Assembly (NCBI RefSeq): GCF_932526225.1
Contig: NC_064045.1
Span: 7,238,998-7,302,997, forward strand
From: Nematostella vectensis
Taxonomy: Eukaryota > Cnidaria > Anthozoa > Actiniaria > Edwardsiidae
Reading direction: 5' to 3'
DNA: 64,000 nt
Part shown: positions 23,101-33,995 of the stretch, one piece after another
How positions within the stretch are numbered: position 1 is the stretch's first letter
Layout: each line of letters starts with the position of its first letter
The notes under the pieces: model-generated
What the model was told of the DNA's origin: nothing
Databases searched by the model: none
What the model saw: only the letters and a program-made list of their open reading frames with translations
Program-made: the position numbers and the translations under genes

Positions 23101-26100
23101 AATTTCCTTCGAAACTTTGCCTCCAAACATGTGATGATAGTCAAACCTGGAATTACAAAATATTCATTCTTCAGTAAACATTAACATTCAACAGATAATA
23201 GGAATTGTACTTGGAACTAATTTGCTGTTCAGTGTGGACATACTGTATTTTACAGGTATTGTACCCATACATTATTACATACACATATTAAGTATCAGCG
23301 GCATAGCCAGGATTTTTAACAGGAGGGGGCCCAATAGGGACTTTCAAGGCATTTTCTTCTGTATTTTAGATAATGTCTCATACATTTACTGTATTTTTGG
23401 CTGCTAAAATGGCCACCCCTTGGCTACGCCCCTGAGTATGTACTTAAATAAAGGGGGTGCTATTTATTCTCTACAAACAAACCCAGCTTTAACATGGCAG
23501 AAATGTTCACCTAATAAACCCTCTTTAGTGTGCTTCTCTCCCTGTTGTTTTCGTTGATGGATGGAAGCTAAAGTAGGAACCTTCTTGAGATATATTGTAG
23601 ATCCATTATCTTGGGACAAATCTAAATAGGGAACTGTACCTTTTCAGTTGAATTGTCAGAATGTTAGGTGGGCGATGAATAAGAACTTGCTTGTGAGCTG
23701 GGACTTTCTTTTTACACCTACAGTAAACAACATGTAACTTTTCCACATGCATACATGCCACACATTGAGTGGACTTTACTAGTTTTCCATGCAGTAAAAG
23801 TGTGTTAACCGCTGCCCACGCACACGCACAACCAAGATTGGAAAATGTTAAGATACTTTCAGTCTGTACTGTATTGTAAGTAATTGAACACCCAATTTTT
23901 AGGGGGAGATGCATACCACCATTGTAACGACTGTTGAGACAAGATGTTCTGGACTTGAACCCTAAAATATTTTGTGGACAGAACCCAATTTTGTTGCCTA
24001 CCTCCCCTGATACATGTATAATAAACAGACAGTCTGCTTATAAGGCAGCCTAAAACAAAAGAAATATCTGATGGAACAGTCAGCATTAGCTTACAAGGGT
24101 TGAAGTGGGAAAAAGGCAGGGTTTTGGGAAGATATACATAGTATATCTGTTACAACATGAGAGCTGTCCTCTGATGAAAGCATCTCCATTGAAGAGAGGA
24201 AGCTGACAGTATCCAAACAGGGAGTGGCACTCAAAGGGGGATGCATGCTCAAATAGGGCAAATGCGGCTCTTTACATGTGTAGACTCCCTTACCTTGGGC
24301 ACTGGTATAGGTTGTCTCCGTCAAGCAGCTCCGCCTTACACATTCGCTGAATTGCTCGTACCACTGATGGACTGTGCTTGATGTCAACCATGATTTCCAT
24401 CAGAGGGTCAAATGTGTTGGACGTGTTATGGCATTTGAGGCACTGAACTGTGAGGGATGAGAAAGCCACACAGAACAATTCTGGGTTGGTCTCTGGTCAA
24501 AAGTTTGGATAGATACAGGCTTTTAAGCATCTAGTTTTTTAAGCATCTAGTTTTTCCTGGAGCTTGTCTGCAGTCTTTCTAGTTATATTATTATTCCTGC
24601 CAACTTACAATACCTACATTATATAATTTTGTAGTGATAAAGGAAGCATCATAGAAATGTTGCACAGCTTATACTGGACATTCACAGATTATTAACAACC
24701 ATGTTGTTATCAGAACAATCATACAGTAGTCCTGGTCTATTTAAACTAATAGGGTATCTTCCTTTGTTGGTCGTTGTTCAAGGGTCAAACCCTTAGAAAA
24801 TTGGTGACTAAAAGATTAAAAAAGTGCAAGTTGCAAGTGCACGTTTGAAGTTTGCAGAAACTTAAATAGAAAAAAAAAAACATTAGATAAAAGTCTTAGA
24901 TACTTGATATTCTACAAGGAAATGTATAATATTTATTAAATTCATCCAATAAAAAAACATATTACCTAGTGTCCATCACACAGTTGACCTGGACAAGCCA
25001 AGCTATTAGCCAGAAGTGTGCCTATATACAGTATTCAATTGTATTTACCTAGTCTGATCAGTTCCTGTTAGTACTGATAAGTACTGTATCATGTTACACT
25101 TATCAGCGCAGACAATTTGTGCCATACAATGTAACAAATAAGCTAACCCACATGAATTGCGAGAGCCACTTTGAAAGCTTAAAGTACAAAGACTGATTTT
25201 CCATGTTTAAACATGTTAAGAGTGTTCTTCTACACTTCTCATTTTATAAGTCAATGATGGTTACCCTACCTTGACTGCGGTAATATCCCCCAAATATTCC
25301 ATGGACAATAGTTGTCTCTTTAGAGTATCTATCCATTCTGAAAAAGAGCAAGAAACAATGAAAACTTTTTTTCTAAAGCAAATAACATCAAACCATCCAA
25401 AGAGTTTAATTTCACTGTGCGTTCAGGGAGATGGTTTCCTTTGACTTTACAACTCCTTTAACAGCAACACAAAACCCATTCAGAAACCAACATACAAACA
25501 CCTGGGACTACTGGTAAGGACTACATAAGGTACTGAGCTATACAACCAGTACAGTGGAACCCTTTTACCTCTAATTCTCAGGATTCAAAACAACTAGAAT
25601 AGAAGAGACTTACAGTGAGGACACACTTTTGACCAATCAGAATCGGCTTGAACACTGTAAACATTTTGAAACAAAAAAGTTCAGCCAATGAGAAACACCG
25701 GACATTGTTTCTTTGACCTTGTACGTAAGGTCGACCATTTTTATCTGTCGATTGAGCGTGGGAACACCCTAAACTGATTGACTGGATCTTATTTTTCAAA
25801 ATGTTTATGGTGTTCAAGCCCAATCTGATTGGTCAAAGTTGTTCAGCATGGCCCACTTTCTGTGTCCTCACTGTAAAAAAAAGCCAGTCCTGAGTAACCT
25901 AAACACCAAATATTATTTTCAGAGAGGGAGCTCAAGGTTAGTCTCTACATACTGGGACCATGTACTGTAGGGTCCCACTATACAGACACCAACACATTCT
26001 ATAGTGATTAATTTTATCAGGTACAGTGGAACCTGGATTTAACGATGTAACTCTGGAGTCTGGAGAAAGAAAATGTATCTTAAATTCGAGGTATCGTTAG

Positions 26101-28482
26101 AAAGAGTTCCCCGATTTTATGATATAAAGGAAAATCCAGTGAAAATATTGTTGTAACGAGGTTGGGTTAATTATCAACTTTTACAAAATAATAATAATGT
26201 AATTGTACTCTGTTTAAGACTGTACAGTTACTCTCTGTTAACTGAAACCTGCATTTAACAAGGTCTGTCAAGTCAAGAAAATGGATTAACTGTACTGTAC
26301 GTGTGTGGTGTCTTACGTTTTTCTCTCTTTGTTGATAGACAGAATCATCAATATTGTTGTATCGAGGTCAGAATTACGCTTGGTGGAACAGATTTGCATC
26401 ATAAAATCAAGAATATCGTTGTATCCAATATCGTTAGATCGAGGTAATTTCTCATACATTTCACTGTATTTCCGCTGGGAGAAAGGAACGTCATCGTAAA
26501 ATAAAAGTTATCGTAAAATTTAGGTTCAACTGTACACTCACTTCTCTGGTTGTCCTGCAAGACAACTCTTCTGCATTCCGTCAATGACATATCGCAGAAA
26601 CTCATGGGCATCCTCCTGATGTCCAAATCGCAAGTGCTTTGCTATACCTACACACAGGAATAAGTACATTAGATAAAACATGCATGCTATACAGTAACTA
26701 CAGTGTAAAAACAGAACAATAGATAAAGCATGCATGATATATCTACAAATAGGAATAAATACAATAGATTTATGCCAATAATTCTCTTTATTTTGGCAAG
26801 TTTTAGGAAGTACTGCGAATATTATCATTGTATTGTCTAAGATAGTGCTGAAAAAGTTTGAAAAGGTGGAAAAGTGTGGTTTTTCATGCAATAGTGCCAA
26901 ATTGTACAGGTCGCACTTTGTATACATTAGAATAGATTAACTTACTCCTCAGCCGTTGTATGATGCAAAGAGGCTTTATTGATTCATTTTGCTGGTGATT
27001 GAAGGTTCTCAAAATGTGTCGTTGTAGCTCACACATCATGCAAAACCCAACCATTTGACCTGTTACACAATAAAACATACAGTAATATCAGCATATAGTA
27101 CTTACTGCCTACAGCTATGGTATTTGATAGAATCATTATTAGTTTAGATGCTTTTATCGTTATTTTCCAAAATGGTTTGCTTTCAAAAGTTTGATTTAAA
27201 TTCAATTCAAACTGATTTTGATATACTGTAGCAAAACAATATGTGCAGTGATCATGTTTGGAGGAAACTGGTATGACTGGAAAAAATACAGAAAAGCTCT
27301 GGTAAAGCTACACTAGGTGGTATGCCTAATGTAAAATCAGTACTACCATTTTTTAATATAAATTTCTTGTTAACAAGCCATTTTACTTTTTTTTATTCAA
27401 CAAACATGGTTTAGTGACAGGAGCAAAAAATGGCAAAGTCCAAATTGCAAGGTTCTGTTAGCTTTTATTCGCTTGATTTTTTGCATAGATGTTTATTGTA
27501 AAATATAAAATAACCTTTAGTATTTTTTTGTAGATACTGTGTTCTTGAAATATTGCAAATTGTAAGACTTTCAACTTGTCTAAAGTTGCCCAATTTGGGC
27601 AAAATATGCTACCTTTTTCATGATCTATTGCAACTTTGCTCAATCATATCTCAAGAACGAATCATCTACCAAAAATACTAAGATTATTTTGTTTTGTATT
27701 ATGCAAGGAACCACTAGGCAAAATATAAACAAAATGTAAGCTAACACAACCTTACAATTTTAATATTTTTTAATTTAAGAAATGTCAGAATTTATTTACA
27801 AAGTATTTCGTTTGTAGTAATATAAGCTCAGTGAAATATACTGGACCTTTTAAAGTAGGATAGCATTTCCAGTAAGCTATTTACAGCTAGTTCAGCAAAA
27901 TATACTACACCTCTTTACTATTGAAGTGGAGGGGCATTTCCAACTTGTATGTACACCACCAGATGAGAGGTTAGAATTTGCAGCCCCCCCCTCCCCACCC
28001 CTGACAACACTACCACTATACTTACATTCCCTGGTGTGCTCTTGTGTAGCCAGATAATTGACTAGGGGTGCAGTGTATGTTAACACCTGTACCACAGAGT
28101 TCAGAAAACAAGTGTTGCCAAGGTTACTGAGGCCCGGCCCCATGCGTCGGACCCTGGTCCACTGAGTGTTGATCTTGTCAATTGGGTACAGAACAAACTT
28201 GGGTGAAGGAATACTATCAGATGCATCAACCTTTCCATTTGTTAACAAATTCGATTTAATTTGTCCATAATTCGATCCAGAATTCAAAGGTTTATACTTT
28301 TGCTTTAGTTTTTCGTATTGTTCGTCCGGTTTAGATGCTGGTTTGAATTCTATCCTCTGTAGTAACACTTGTTTGGATGAAGTTACAAGCTTGGAGTCCA
28401 AATCGCCGGCCAGTTTACTTGATATAGCGGCGTCCTTGGAAAAAGACTCGACCCGACCACTCATCACTTCACAGCTCGACAT
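17154..28482 (-). CDS. USP36: Ubiquitin carboxyl-terminal hydrolase, USP36/USP42 type, 13 exons
   Basis: Exons from 5' to 3': 28482-28026, 27059-26946, 26647-26542, 25337-25270, 24447-24294, 23717-23640, 23146-23053, 22572-22447, 21935-21849, 21418-21337, 20993-20400, 18806-18030, 17284-17154; 955 aa in frame. It removes ubiquitin; USP36 acts in the nucleolus. The Cys box is [12 protein letters not shown] (C125), the His box SGHYYCYV (H380), and D397 lies in NMNDS. A zinc ribbon uses C251, C254, C298 and C301. The C-terminal half is low complexity, with Pro-rich and Lys-rich nuclear or nucleolar-type runs, and ends with the family's SWDG and WDEELDKGK motifs. Intron 9 appears to use a GC donor. 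The final exon could instead splice at 17175, so the last residues are uncertain. USP36 and USP42 cannot be separated here. Confidence 0.9.
17330..17720. repeat. C-rich diverged repeat in USP36 intron 12
   Basis: Three or so units of roughly 90-110 bp share CTTTTCCTTGACAAACTCAT-like and CAGTCCAAACAATCG segments separated by CCACCACC-type runs. Open frames on the plus strand here are compositional artefacts. Confidence 0.6.
19225..19525. repeat. Tandem repeat, about 140 bp, 2-3 copies, in USP36 intron 11
   Basis: TGATATTCTTCGAAGATTTT starts each unit near 19230, 19372 and 19502, and the first two continue through GTGTGAAAACTGCTAGC and GGAAGCCATTTATTTGACAA. A third copy is cut short. Downstream, 19660-19740 is rich in the palindrome GTTCGCGAAC. 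The rest of the intron (to 20399) shows nothing else. Confidence 0.8.
21516..21652. mobile_element. 137-bp MITE with 9-bp target duplication
   Basis: The ends are TAGCCTGCTAGC and its reverse complement, and inner parts also pair (CATTGTGGGGTATTC with GGAATAACCCACAATG, roughly). The 9-bp sequence GAGAATAAG flanks it exactly at 21507-21515 and 21653-21661. A 9-bp duplication is typical of Mutator-like elements. It sits in intron 9 of USP36. Confidence 0.85.
23293..23433. mobile_element. Small inverted-repeat element, hAT-like ends
   Basis: Left end CAGCGGCATAGCCAGGAT pairs with right end GGCTACGCCCCTG, resembling the hAT-type terminus CAGGGGCGTAGCC. AGTAT flanks both sides, shorter than the 8 bp expected for hAT, so the boundary or class may be off. 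It lies in intron 6 of USP36. Confidence 0.6.
25613..25873. mobile_element. MITE, mariner-like, TA target duplication
   Basis: Perfect outer inverted repeats CAGTGAGGACACA, flanked by TA on both sides (25611-25612, 25874-25875). The similarity of the arms extends inward through GACCAATCAGA and TTGAACAC...AAACATTTTGAAA. It is 261 bp, without coding capacity, in intron 3 of USP36. Confidence 0.82.
26024..26532. mobile_element. Non-autonomous pogo/Tigger-like element beside a splice donor
   Basis: The left end CAGTGGAACCTGGATTTAAC and right end TAGGTTCAACTG (reverse complement CAGTTGAACCTA) match the pogo/Tigger terminal pattern, with TA on both sides (26022-26023 and 26533-26534). The interior has repeated ATCGTTGTA/ATCGTTAGA-type motifs and no transposase. 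Its right end is 8 bp from the start of the USP36 exon-3 splice donor (26541). Another pogo-like terminus, TACAGTGGAACCC, lies at 25551. Confidence 0.8.
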
Positions 28483-29379
28483 GGCACAAATTCAATACGC
28501 AAACCTTTGTTTTCTTGGTTTAGATGCTTAAGATTACATCAAATTGTATGGATCACTGCCGATTTAAGTTAGAACACTCAAATAAAAAAACATATGTTTC
28601 AAAATACCGGAAGACACTTTTCCCCAGCTCACATGGAAACTACCAACGGTCGAAACATTTTAAACAGTTCAACGTCTTGTCGAATGCTTGCGGTCTAGCG
28701 ATAAATTCCGAGTAATGTTCGCAAAAATACTTCAAGATTTAGTAGTTTATACTTGTTTGGAAATCCAAACCACAACAACAAAATAAATTCAGGTCGATAA
28801 AAAGCCAGCTAAGATTTTCACCACGCGATCGAACAATAATGGCGGACAAACATTCCCATAATGCCTTAAGGGAAACCCACAGGTAACCCACAAAAAGACA
28901 ATTTCAAGAAGTTATTTTTTTTACTTTTAGAGCTCTCGTAAGCGACCAGGCGCCAATTTTCCGAGACTTCCGAAAACTTTTAGAGCCCATTAACTGCTCG
29001 GGGACTTTTCTCGGCTCCCGAAAACTTTTACTTGTAGTCCCAAAGAAGTCCCGCGATTCTCGGTTCCTTTTGCTGGGCGCACACAAGCTGTTTTCATTTT
29101 AGCGCTCTACGCAAACTAGAAAATATACGCTACTTATCGGGGCTACGAACCTTGTGATTCCACGACACTTTGATCATCCAGAATTGATTTGCTTTCTGCG
29201 CGCGTAAATAATTTCCGAGCGCGCCCGAGCATTTTATTGCTCCGCAAAATTAAAATGACGTAAACATTAAACCCTATGTGATTGGTTGAAATAACAAGAC
29301 TTCGTTCCAAAATTTGCAAATGTACTCCCAATAAAAAACACCATATATTGTTGATCCTTTTCGACAACGCTACGTAAGG
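28483..29379. promoter_or_regulatory. Shared upstream region of USP36 and the pogo-like gene
   Basis: The two divergent genes have start codons 897 bp apart. A YY1-like AATAATGGCGGAC lies at about 28835. No TATA box is evident. This region probably holds both 5' UTRs and promoters; the transcription start sites cannot be read from sequence. Confidence 0.45.
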
Positions 29380-30255
29380 ATGGCTTCTGTAGTTGCGCAG
29401 GCCTTGGGCGCACTTTCCGAAGCTAAAACTAATATAACAGACGAGAACCTGGAGAATATAAACAAACGCGTCGAAGCCGCAGTAGAAGCGAGTAGGCGCA
29501 AAGGCCCCTACCACAGATTTACACCGGAACAAAGAGCCGAAATAGGTCACTATGCTCTTGAAAATGGTACTGCTAAAGCGGTTCGTTTATACAAAAACGA
29601 ATTCCCGACGCTTAGTGAATCTACAGTTAGAAACTTCCGCGATAAAGTCAAGAAACTTCTAAGTGAGCACAAAGCTTGCGAAGACTCTGGTGTCTCAAAG
29701 GATGTGAGCGCAAATGTTGTGAAAGCTATTGTTTGTAAACCAAGAGGACGGCCGCTCAAACTAATGGACTTAGATATTAAAGTTATGGCTTATCTAGACA
29801 CTATTCGCGATTCTGGAGGCATTATTAATAGTACTGTTGTAAAGGCAGTCGCCAAAGCTATCGTCGAAGCGGAGGATCGAACGCGGCTCGTAGAAAATGG
29901 AGGCGATTTAGACATTGGAAAGCCATGGGCAGTTTCCTTGTTACGACGCTTTAAACGAATGAAAAGGTTTGGTGATAATGGTGGGACTTCGCAGAGTGGT
30001 ACAAGTGAATGTACTGATACAGAGACGGAGGCACCATCGCAAAGTTTAAATCTTGAGCTATTGTCGAACACATCCCTTCCGCAAGAGTGTTTTGTCGAGC
30101 GAGACAAGAGAGACGAGACTTCCCATCTAGATTCTAACTTAGAAAATGAACCTCATAACATCATGGATCACACTGCTACAGAGACGGCAGATTATAATCC
30201 CTGTGCTCTTAGTACTGTGGTTGTCCATATTGAAGAACCGACAGTTTATGTGTAG
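29380..30255 (+). CDS. Intronless DNA-binding protein, pogo-like transposase N-terminal type
   Basis: A single 291-codon frame. Residues 43-95 (YHRFTPEQRAEIGHYALENG and on) and 128-197 (GGIINSTVVKAVAKAIVEA, GKPWAVSLLRRFKRMKRF) resemble the paired helix-turn-helix DNA-binding half of transposase-like proteins that I recall as abundant in cnidarian and sponge genomes. Between them lies an AT-hook core, PRGRP (121-125). The expected DDE catalytic domain after the second unit is absent; instead there is a 90-residue acidic, Ser/Thr-rich tail ending at TAG/TGT context 30253-30255. No inverted repeats flank it and the frame is intact, which suggests either a domesticated DNA-binding factor or a 3'-truncated transposase. 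A polyadenylation signal AATAAA lies near 30376. Confidence 0.7.
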   Translation: MASVVAQALGALSEAKTNITDENLENINKRVEAAVEASRRKGPYHRFTPEQRAEIGHYALENGTAKAVRLYKNEFPTLSESTVRNFRDKVKKLLSEHKACEDSGVSKDVSANVVKAIVCKPRGRPLKLMDLDIKVMAYLDTIRDSGGIINSTVVKAVAKAIVEAEDRTRLVENGGDLDIGKPWAVSLLRRFKRMKRFGDNGGTSQSGTSECTDTETEAPSQSLNLELLSNTSLPQECFVERDKRDETSHLDSNLENEPHNIMDHTATETADYNPCALSTVVVHIEEPTVYV

Positions 30256-30599
30256 ATTCCTATTTAGGCGGGAGTTATATTTTGCGAGGAAAGGCCTTGT
30301 GTTTTTTTTTTCTGTGATCTCTCAAGCGTAACATATAAAAAAGCAAAAATATTGTTGTTTGCTAGATAGTCTAAATAATAAAACGTATAAAAAGTACACG
30401 TAATGTTAACGTTTTCCTTTTACATTACTTTCTATAAAAAAGTTTACAAAAGCAAGGAAAAAGTAATACTTTCCTTCAAACCCCCCACCCCCCCCCCTCC
30501 CCCAAAGCCACTTGTCGTGTGTGTGGGTGCTTGCAAAAAACATGAAGTCCAAGGTCCAAAAAAGCCATGGTAAACCGGTTCTGAAAACTGGTTTTCTAA

Positions 30600-30720
30600 T
30601 ATATTTCCCTTGCTATGATTGGCTGTTGTATTCTAAATCTCATTCATGATTGGTTCAAAATGACATCAGTTCCATATTTGGCAGCTCTTGCGTCAGTCCT
30701 AGAGTAGAAGACCGATGCCA
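30600..30720 (+). promoter_or_regulatory. Probable ATF4 promoter with CCAAT and CRE-like motifs
   Basis: Two inverted CCAAT boxes (TGATTGGCTG at about 30616 and TGATTGGTTC at about 30647) and a CRE-like TGACATCA at 30661 precede the first upstream ORF of ATF4. The start site is not determinable. The stretch 30256-30600 has only a C-rich run at 30480-30505. Confidence 0.45.
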
Positions 30721-30756
30721 CGTTTTTTCGCCGCAGATTTCATCATCCCAGTCAAA

Positions 30757-30768
30757 ATGGCGGTGTGA
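30757..30768 (+). promoter_or_regulatory. ATF4 uORF1 (3 codons plus stop)
   Basis: ATG GCG GTG TGA in a good context (A at -3, G at +4), 475 bp upstream of the ATF4 start in genomic sequence. In vertebrate ATF4 mRNA the first uORF is likewise three codons and promotes reinitiation. If transcription starts before 30715, an in-frame ATG there would lengthen it to 17 codons. Confidence 0.7.
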
Positions 30769-30786
30769 GAAGTATTTTCGCGGCTA

Positions 30787-31302
30787 ATGCTCACTCGTGC
30801 TGTTAAAACCTGCACTTCTACAACCATGGCGTAAGTATTATTCGATTTACTGAAGATTCTGCTATATTCTGTGATCAAAAACTCGGCAATCGAATCGAAA
30901 ACAAAGCGAAAATTTGAAAAGAAAGTTCAAAACCCGTAACAGAAACTCGGGACCGATCCGAACCTCGTGGCTAGTAAAAATATATTAGAAACATTCCAAA
31001 ATTACGAAATCGTTACCTAAAAGCCCACGAAACGCAGTTTTGCTGTTTTGAATATCGTCTTTTTGAAGAATTAAAGCCGGACCAATTCGCTCTTTTCGTA
31101 CATTGATTGCGTACAAATTTGACCGCGGTAAGAGAAATCGTCTCGATGTTGTTCCCGTCTGATGCGATCTACCTTTTGTTTCAGACCTCTACACTACGCT
31201 CGGCTACATATTGCCTACACATTTATTATCGATGGCGAGAACATACGAAAAACGACGCAAGATGGACAAAGTTACAGAGATCCCCAGTTTTCTGGCTCTT
31301 GA
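30787..31302 (+). promoter_or_regulatory. ATF4 uORF2, spliced, overlapping the main start out of frame
   Basis: Starting at ATG 30787, the frame runs to the splice donor at 30831, resumes at 31185 and ends at TGA 31300-31302. That gives 53 codons and a 71-bp out-of-frame overlap with the ATF4 coding start at 31232. Vertebrate ATF4 uORF2 is 59 codons and overlaps the coding start similarly, which makes it inhibitory unless eIF2 is phosphorylated. The second in-frame ATG at 30826 has the stronger context. Confidence 0.7.
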
Positions 31303-31446
31303 CGAGCTAGAGTTTTTCGAGCCCTTCCCTGTTATAGATGGGAACGATGACGTGTTTGTACATGATTTGAAGAGCGCAAATGATGGCGAGCTGCAAGACC
31401 TCGACGGTCTGGACTTCACAGCTCAAGGTATTACAAAAATTATAGA

Positions 31447-31513
<67 letters not shown>

Positions 31514-32501
31514 CCAATTTAGTGTTGTCATGATTTACTGTCTTAAAATTCGATCGAACTATTAATTACCCCTCCTCCCCCCTCTCTAAAATAATGAGTC
31601 AGCAAATGTTTTGCTGAGCTAGCAGTTTGTATAGTAGTGAACTTATTAAAGCATTTCTAATTACCGTTGCGTCATTCTGAAGCAACATCTCCTTGCATCA
31701 CACTTGGTAAATCGTTAAGGCTATAAAACAGTGGAGGCTATAAAGATGTTCTAAACTTTGCTGTTAACCATTTCAGATGGTGGTGAACAACTGCTTGAAG
31801 GAGATTGGCTCACAGACAAATTCAACTTCAACTCATTTGACCCATCGCTTGTGGACCCTGACTCCCTTGGAGAACTTGCAAAAGTTGAAGATACTCTAGA
31901 CACAAGTAATTTATTTTTGGACAACAATGCTTTGCTGGAAGTGATCCAAGGAAGTGTCATTTCTGGAACTGAGATGTTTCCTATCCTAGTGGATATTCCA
32001 GGAACTCCTGAACAAAAAGTCCCTGATTATGTTGCAGTATCGCCTGAAATGTCTTCATCAGACTCTTACATCGCAGACGAATCAAACCCTGCATCTCCCA
32101 CTGGAAGTACATCATCAAGTGATGGCTCTGTTTATAATCCTTGCTCACCAGATTCTTCAGTGCTGACAAATATACTCAAGCACCCTTCTGGAAAGGAAAT
32201 CAAAACTACCCCATACTCAAGAAAGAACACTAAATCTGATACTGTGTCTCCAAAGCTGAAAACTCCAGCTCAAAGGCAGAGAAAGCGTGTACAGAATAAG
32301 GATGCAGCGACAAGGTACCGTGTGAAGAAAAAGGATGAACAGTCCAGGCTTTTTGATGAAGCTGAAAAGCTGGAGAAAGAGAACAATGAGTTGAAGGACG
32401 AAGTTGGCTCACTCAGCAAAGAGATTGAGTACTTGAAAAATTTGATGCTTGAGGTTTACCAAACTAAACAAAAGCAGAAGGAAAGTTTGTGTAAAAAGTG
32501 A
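31232..32501 (+). CDS. ATF4: bZIP transcription factor ATF4
   Basis: Coding exons are 31232-31427 and 31777-32501 (306 aa); a 5' non-coding exon ends at 30830 and the second exon starts at 31185. ATF4 is the nuclear effector of the integrated stress response and binds C/EBP-ATF elements as a dimer. The C-terminus has a basic region RVQNKDAATRYRVKKK and a zipper with leucines at 257, 264, 271, 278 and 285, exactly seven apart; NKDAATRYR and EIEYLKNLM match ATF4/ATF5 closely. The N-terminal two thirds is acidic and Ser-rich, as expected of the activation and degradation regions. Regulation by the two uORFs is inferred from layout. A polyadenylation signal AATAAA lies at 32610. ATF5 is the alternative name; the two arose by vertebrate duplication. 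Confidence 0.92.
31447..31510. repeat. (ATT)n microsatellite in the ATF4 intron
   Basis: About 21 uninterrupted ATT units, 19 bp downstream of the splice donor at 31428. Confidence 0.95.
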
Positions 32502-32762
32502 TGTTTGAAATTGTACATAGTTTAGAGATGTTTTTTTTTTTACACATATGAACTTCTTTTATTGTACTTCTGGCTTTTGTTGTACCTTACTTACTATTAC
32601 GTAGACTAAAATAAAGTAATACAGTTTAATCAACAAGAGTTCCTTGATTTTCTTTTTCCCCTTGTATACATCGAAGCTCTGTGACACTCTTTAAAATCCA
32701 TATGGTGTCTTGGCTTGGTAGGATTGCCTCTGTGTTAGTGCTTGGGTTTATGGCAGTCCTTG

Positions 32763-32764
<2 letters not shown>

Positions 32765-32810
<46 letters not shown>
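32765..32810. repeat. Poly-C tract, 46 C
   Basis: An uninterrupted C run about 260 bp after the ATF4 stop codon. Its length is likely to be unreliable in the assembly. Confidence 0.9.
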
Positions 32811-32813
<3 letters not shown>

Positions 32814-33157
32814 CCCGAGTTGTCTCGGATGCAAACTGTTGATTTTTGCAATACAGTAAATATGAGATTCTAAGTTGGTACAAGGTCAACGTAACGAGGC
32901 GGAACAATGGGGGTAGGGGAAAAAGAAATGACGTCCAAAAGCTGGGAAACATTGTTTATGTTCCTGTTAGCAATGAAATATTCTCCGTCGTACATGCTAT
33001 GTTCTATGTAGCTATGTTCAGGCTTGGTTAGAATAAGGTTCCTTTTTTGGACAAATTTTTAAAACCACTCTCCTTGTGGCCATTTCGTTACCTATGGGGC
33101 AGTGTGGGTTACAACATGTGCAACCCTATTTAAGTTTATTAATTGAAAGAGTTCCCT

Positions 33158-33328
33158 CGGGCCTGTATTACCCATAAATTGAATAACACCCATAAATATT
33201 ATAACCATAAATGTAATAAACAGTCAACCATAAAATTATAACATTTATGGGTGGCGTGTATTATATTACCTTTATGGCTGTTATAACATTTATGGGTGTT
33301 ATTACATTTATGGGTGATACAGACCTCG
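33158..33328. mobile_element. Hairpin-type MITE
   Basis: GGCCTGTATTACCCATAAAT at the left pairs with ATTTATGGGTGATACAGA at the right; the interior is almost wholly built from ACCCATAAAT and its complement, so the element can fold on itself. CCTCG occurs on both sides and may be the target duplication. Confidence 0.65.
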
Positions 33329-33521
33329 ATTCCCGGGGCCCCGAGGATAAAACAATTACAAACAATTTTGAGTAAGTTTATTTCAAAAATTCCATGCAAC
33401 AATCTAAAATATTGTAATTGGAAGTTTTCTGTCATGCATGGAAGACCTTGAAAAAAGTAGTGCTATCGATGTGATATGGTAACTAGAACTAACATTTGAT
33501 CAATATCTAATAGTTCTATTC

Positions 33522-33995
33522 AGGGGCTCATAAGTAGGGGCAATCAACTTTCCCACATTTTCGTATTATATGTGTCACGGCGTTTCCTAGGATCAGGTTA
33601 TTTTAAGACGCGCGAGTAAGCCAATCAGATGCGACCTTTGTGCTGACGTTTTGGCTGAGCTCAACTGCACGCGCAGTCTAAGACAAAAAGCTATGTTATC
33701 TCTTCGGTACTTTGACTTTCGTTGCTCTCTTCTTCAATATGAATCCAACCTTGCCTACGAATTTAATTCTGGCTTGCAATTCTTTTGTTGACCAAACAAA
33801 ACCGACGGATGACGGATAAAAAATATTCTTCCTAACTCAAATTTTCGCCTGCAGCCTCACGTCACTCGCGCGCGCGACCAACGCCAGCGTATCTGATTGG
33901 CCCGTTCGTGAGCGTGCGTCTAAAAATAGCCTGATCCTAGGAAACGCCGTGACACTTGTATAATACAAGTGATTGCCCCTACTTATGAGCCCCTG
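33522..33995. mobile_element. Non-autonomous hAT element, 8-bp target duplication
   Basis: Inverted ends of about 100 bp with gaps begin AGGGGCTCATAAGTAGGGGC and share TGTCACGGCGTTTCCTAGGA further in. TTCTATTC flanks both sides (33514-33521 and 33996-34003), the 8-bp duplication typical of hAT elements. The 474-bp interior has no transposase frame. It lies between ATF4 and the 3' end of SNX29. Confidence 0.85.
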
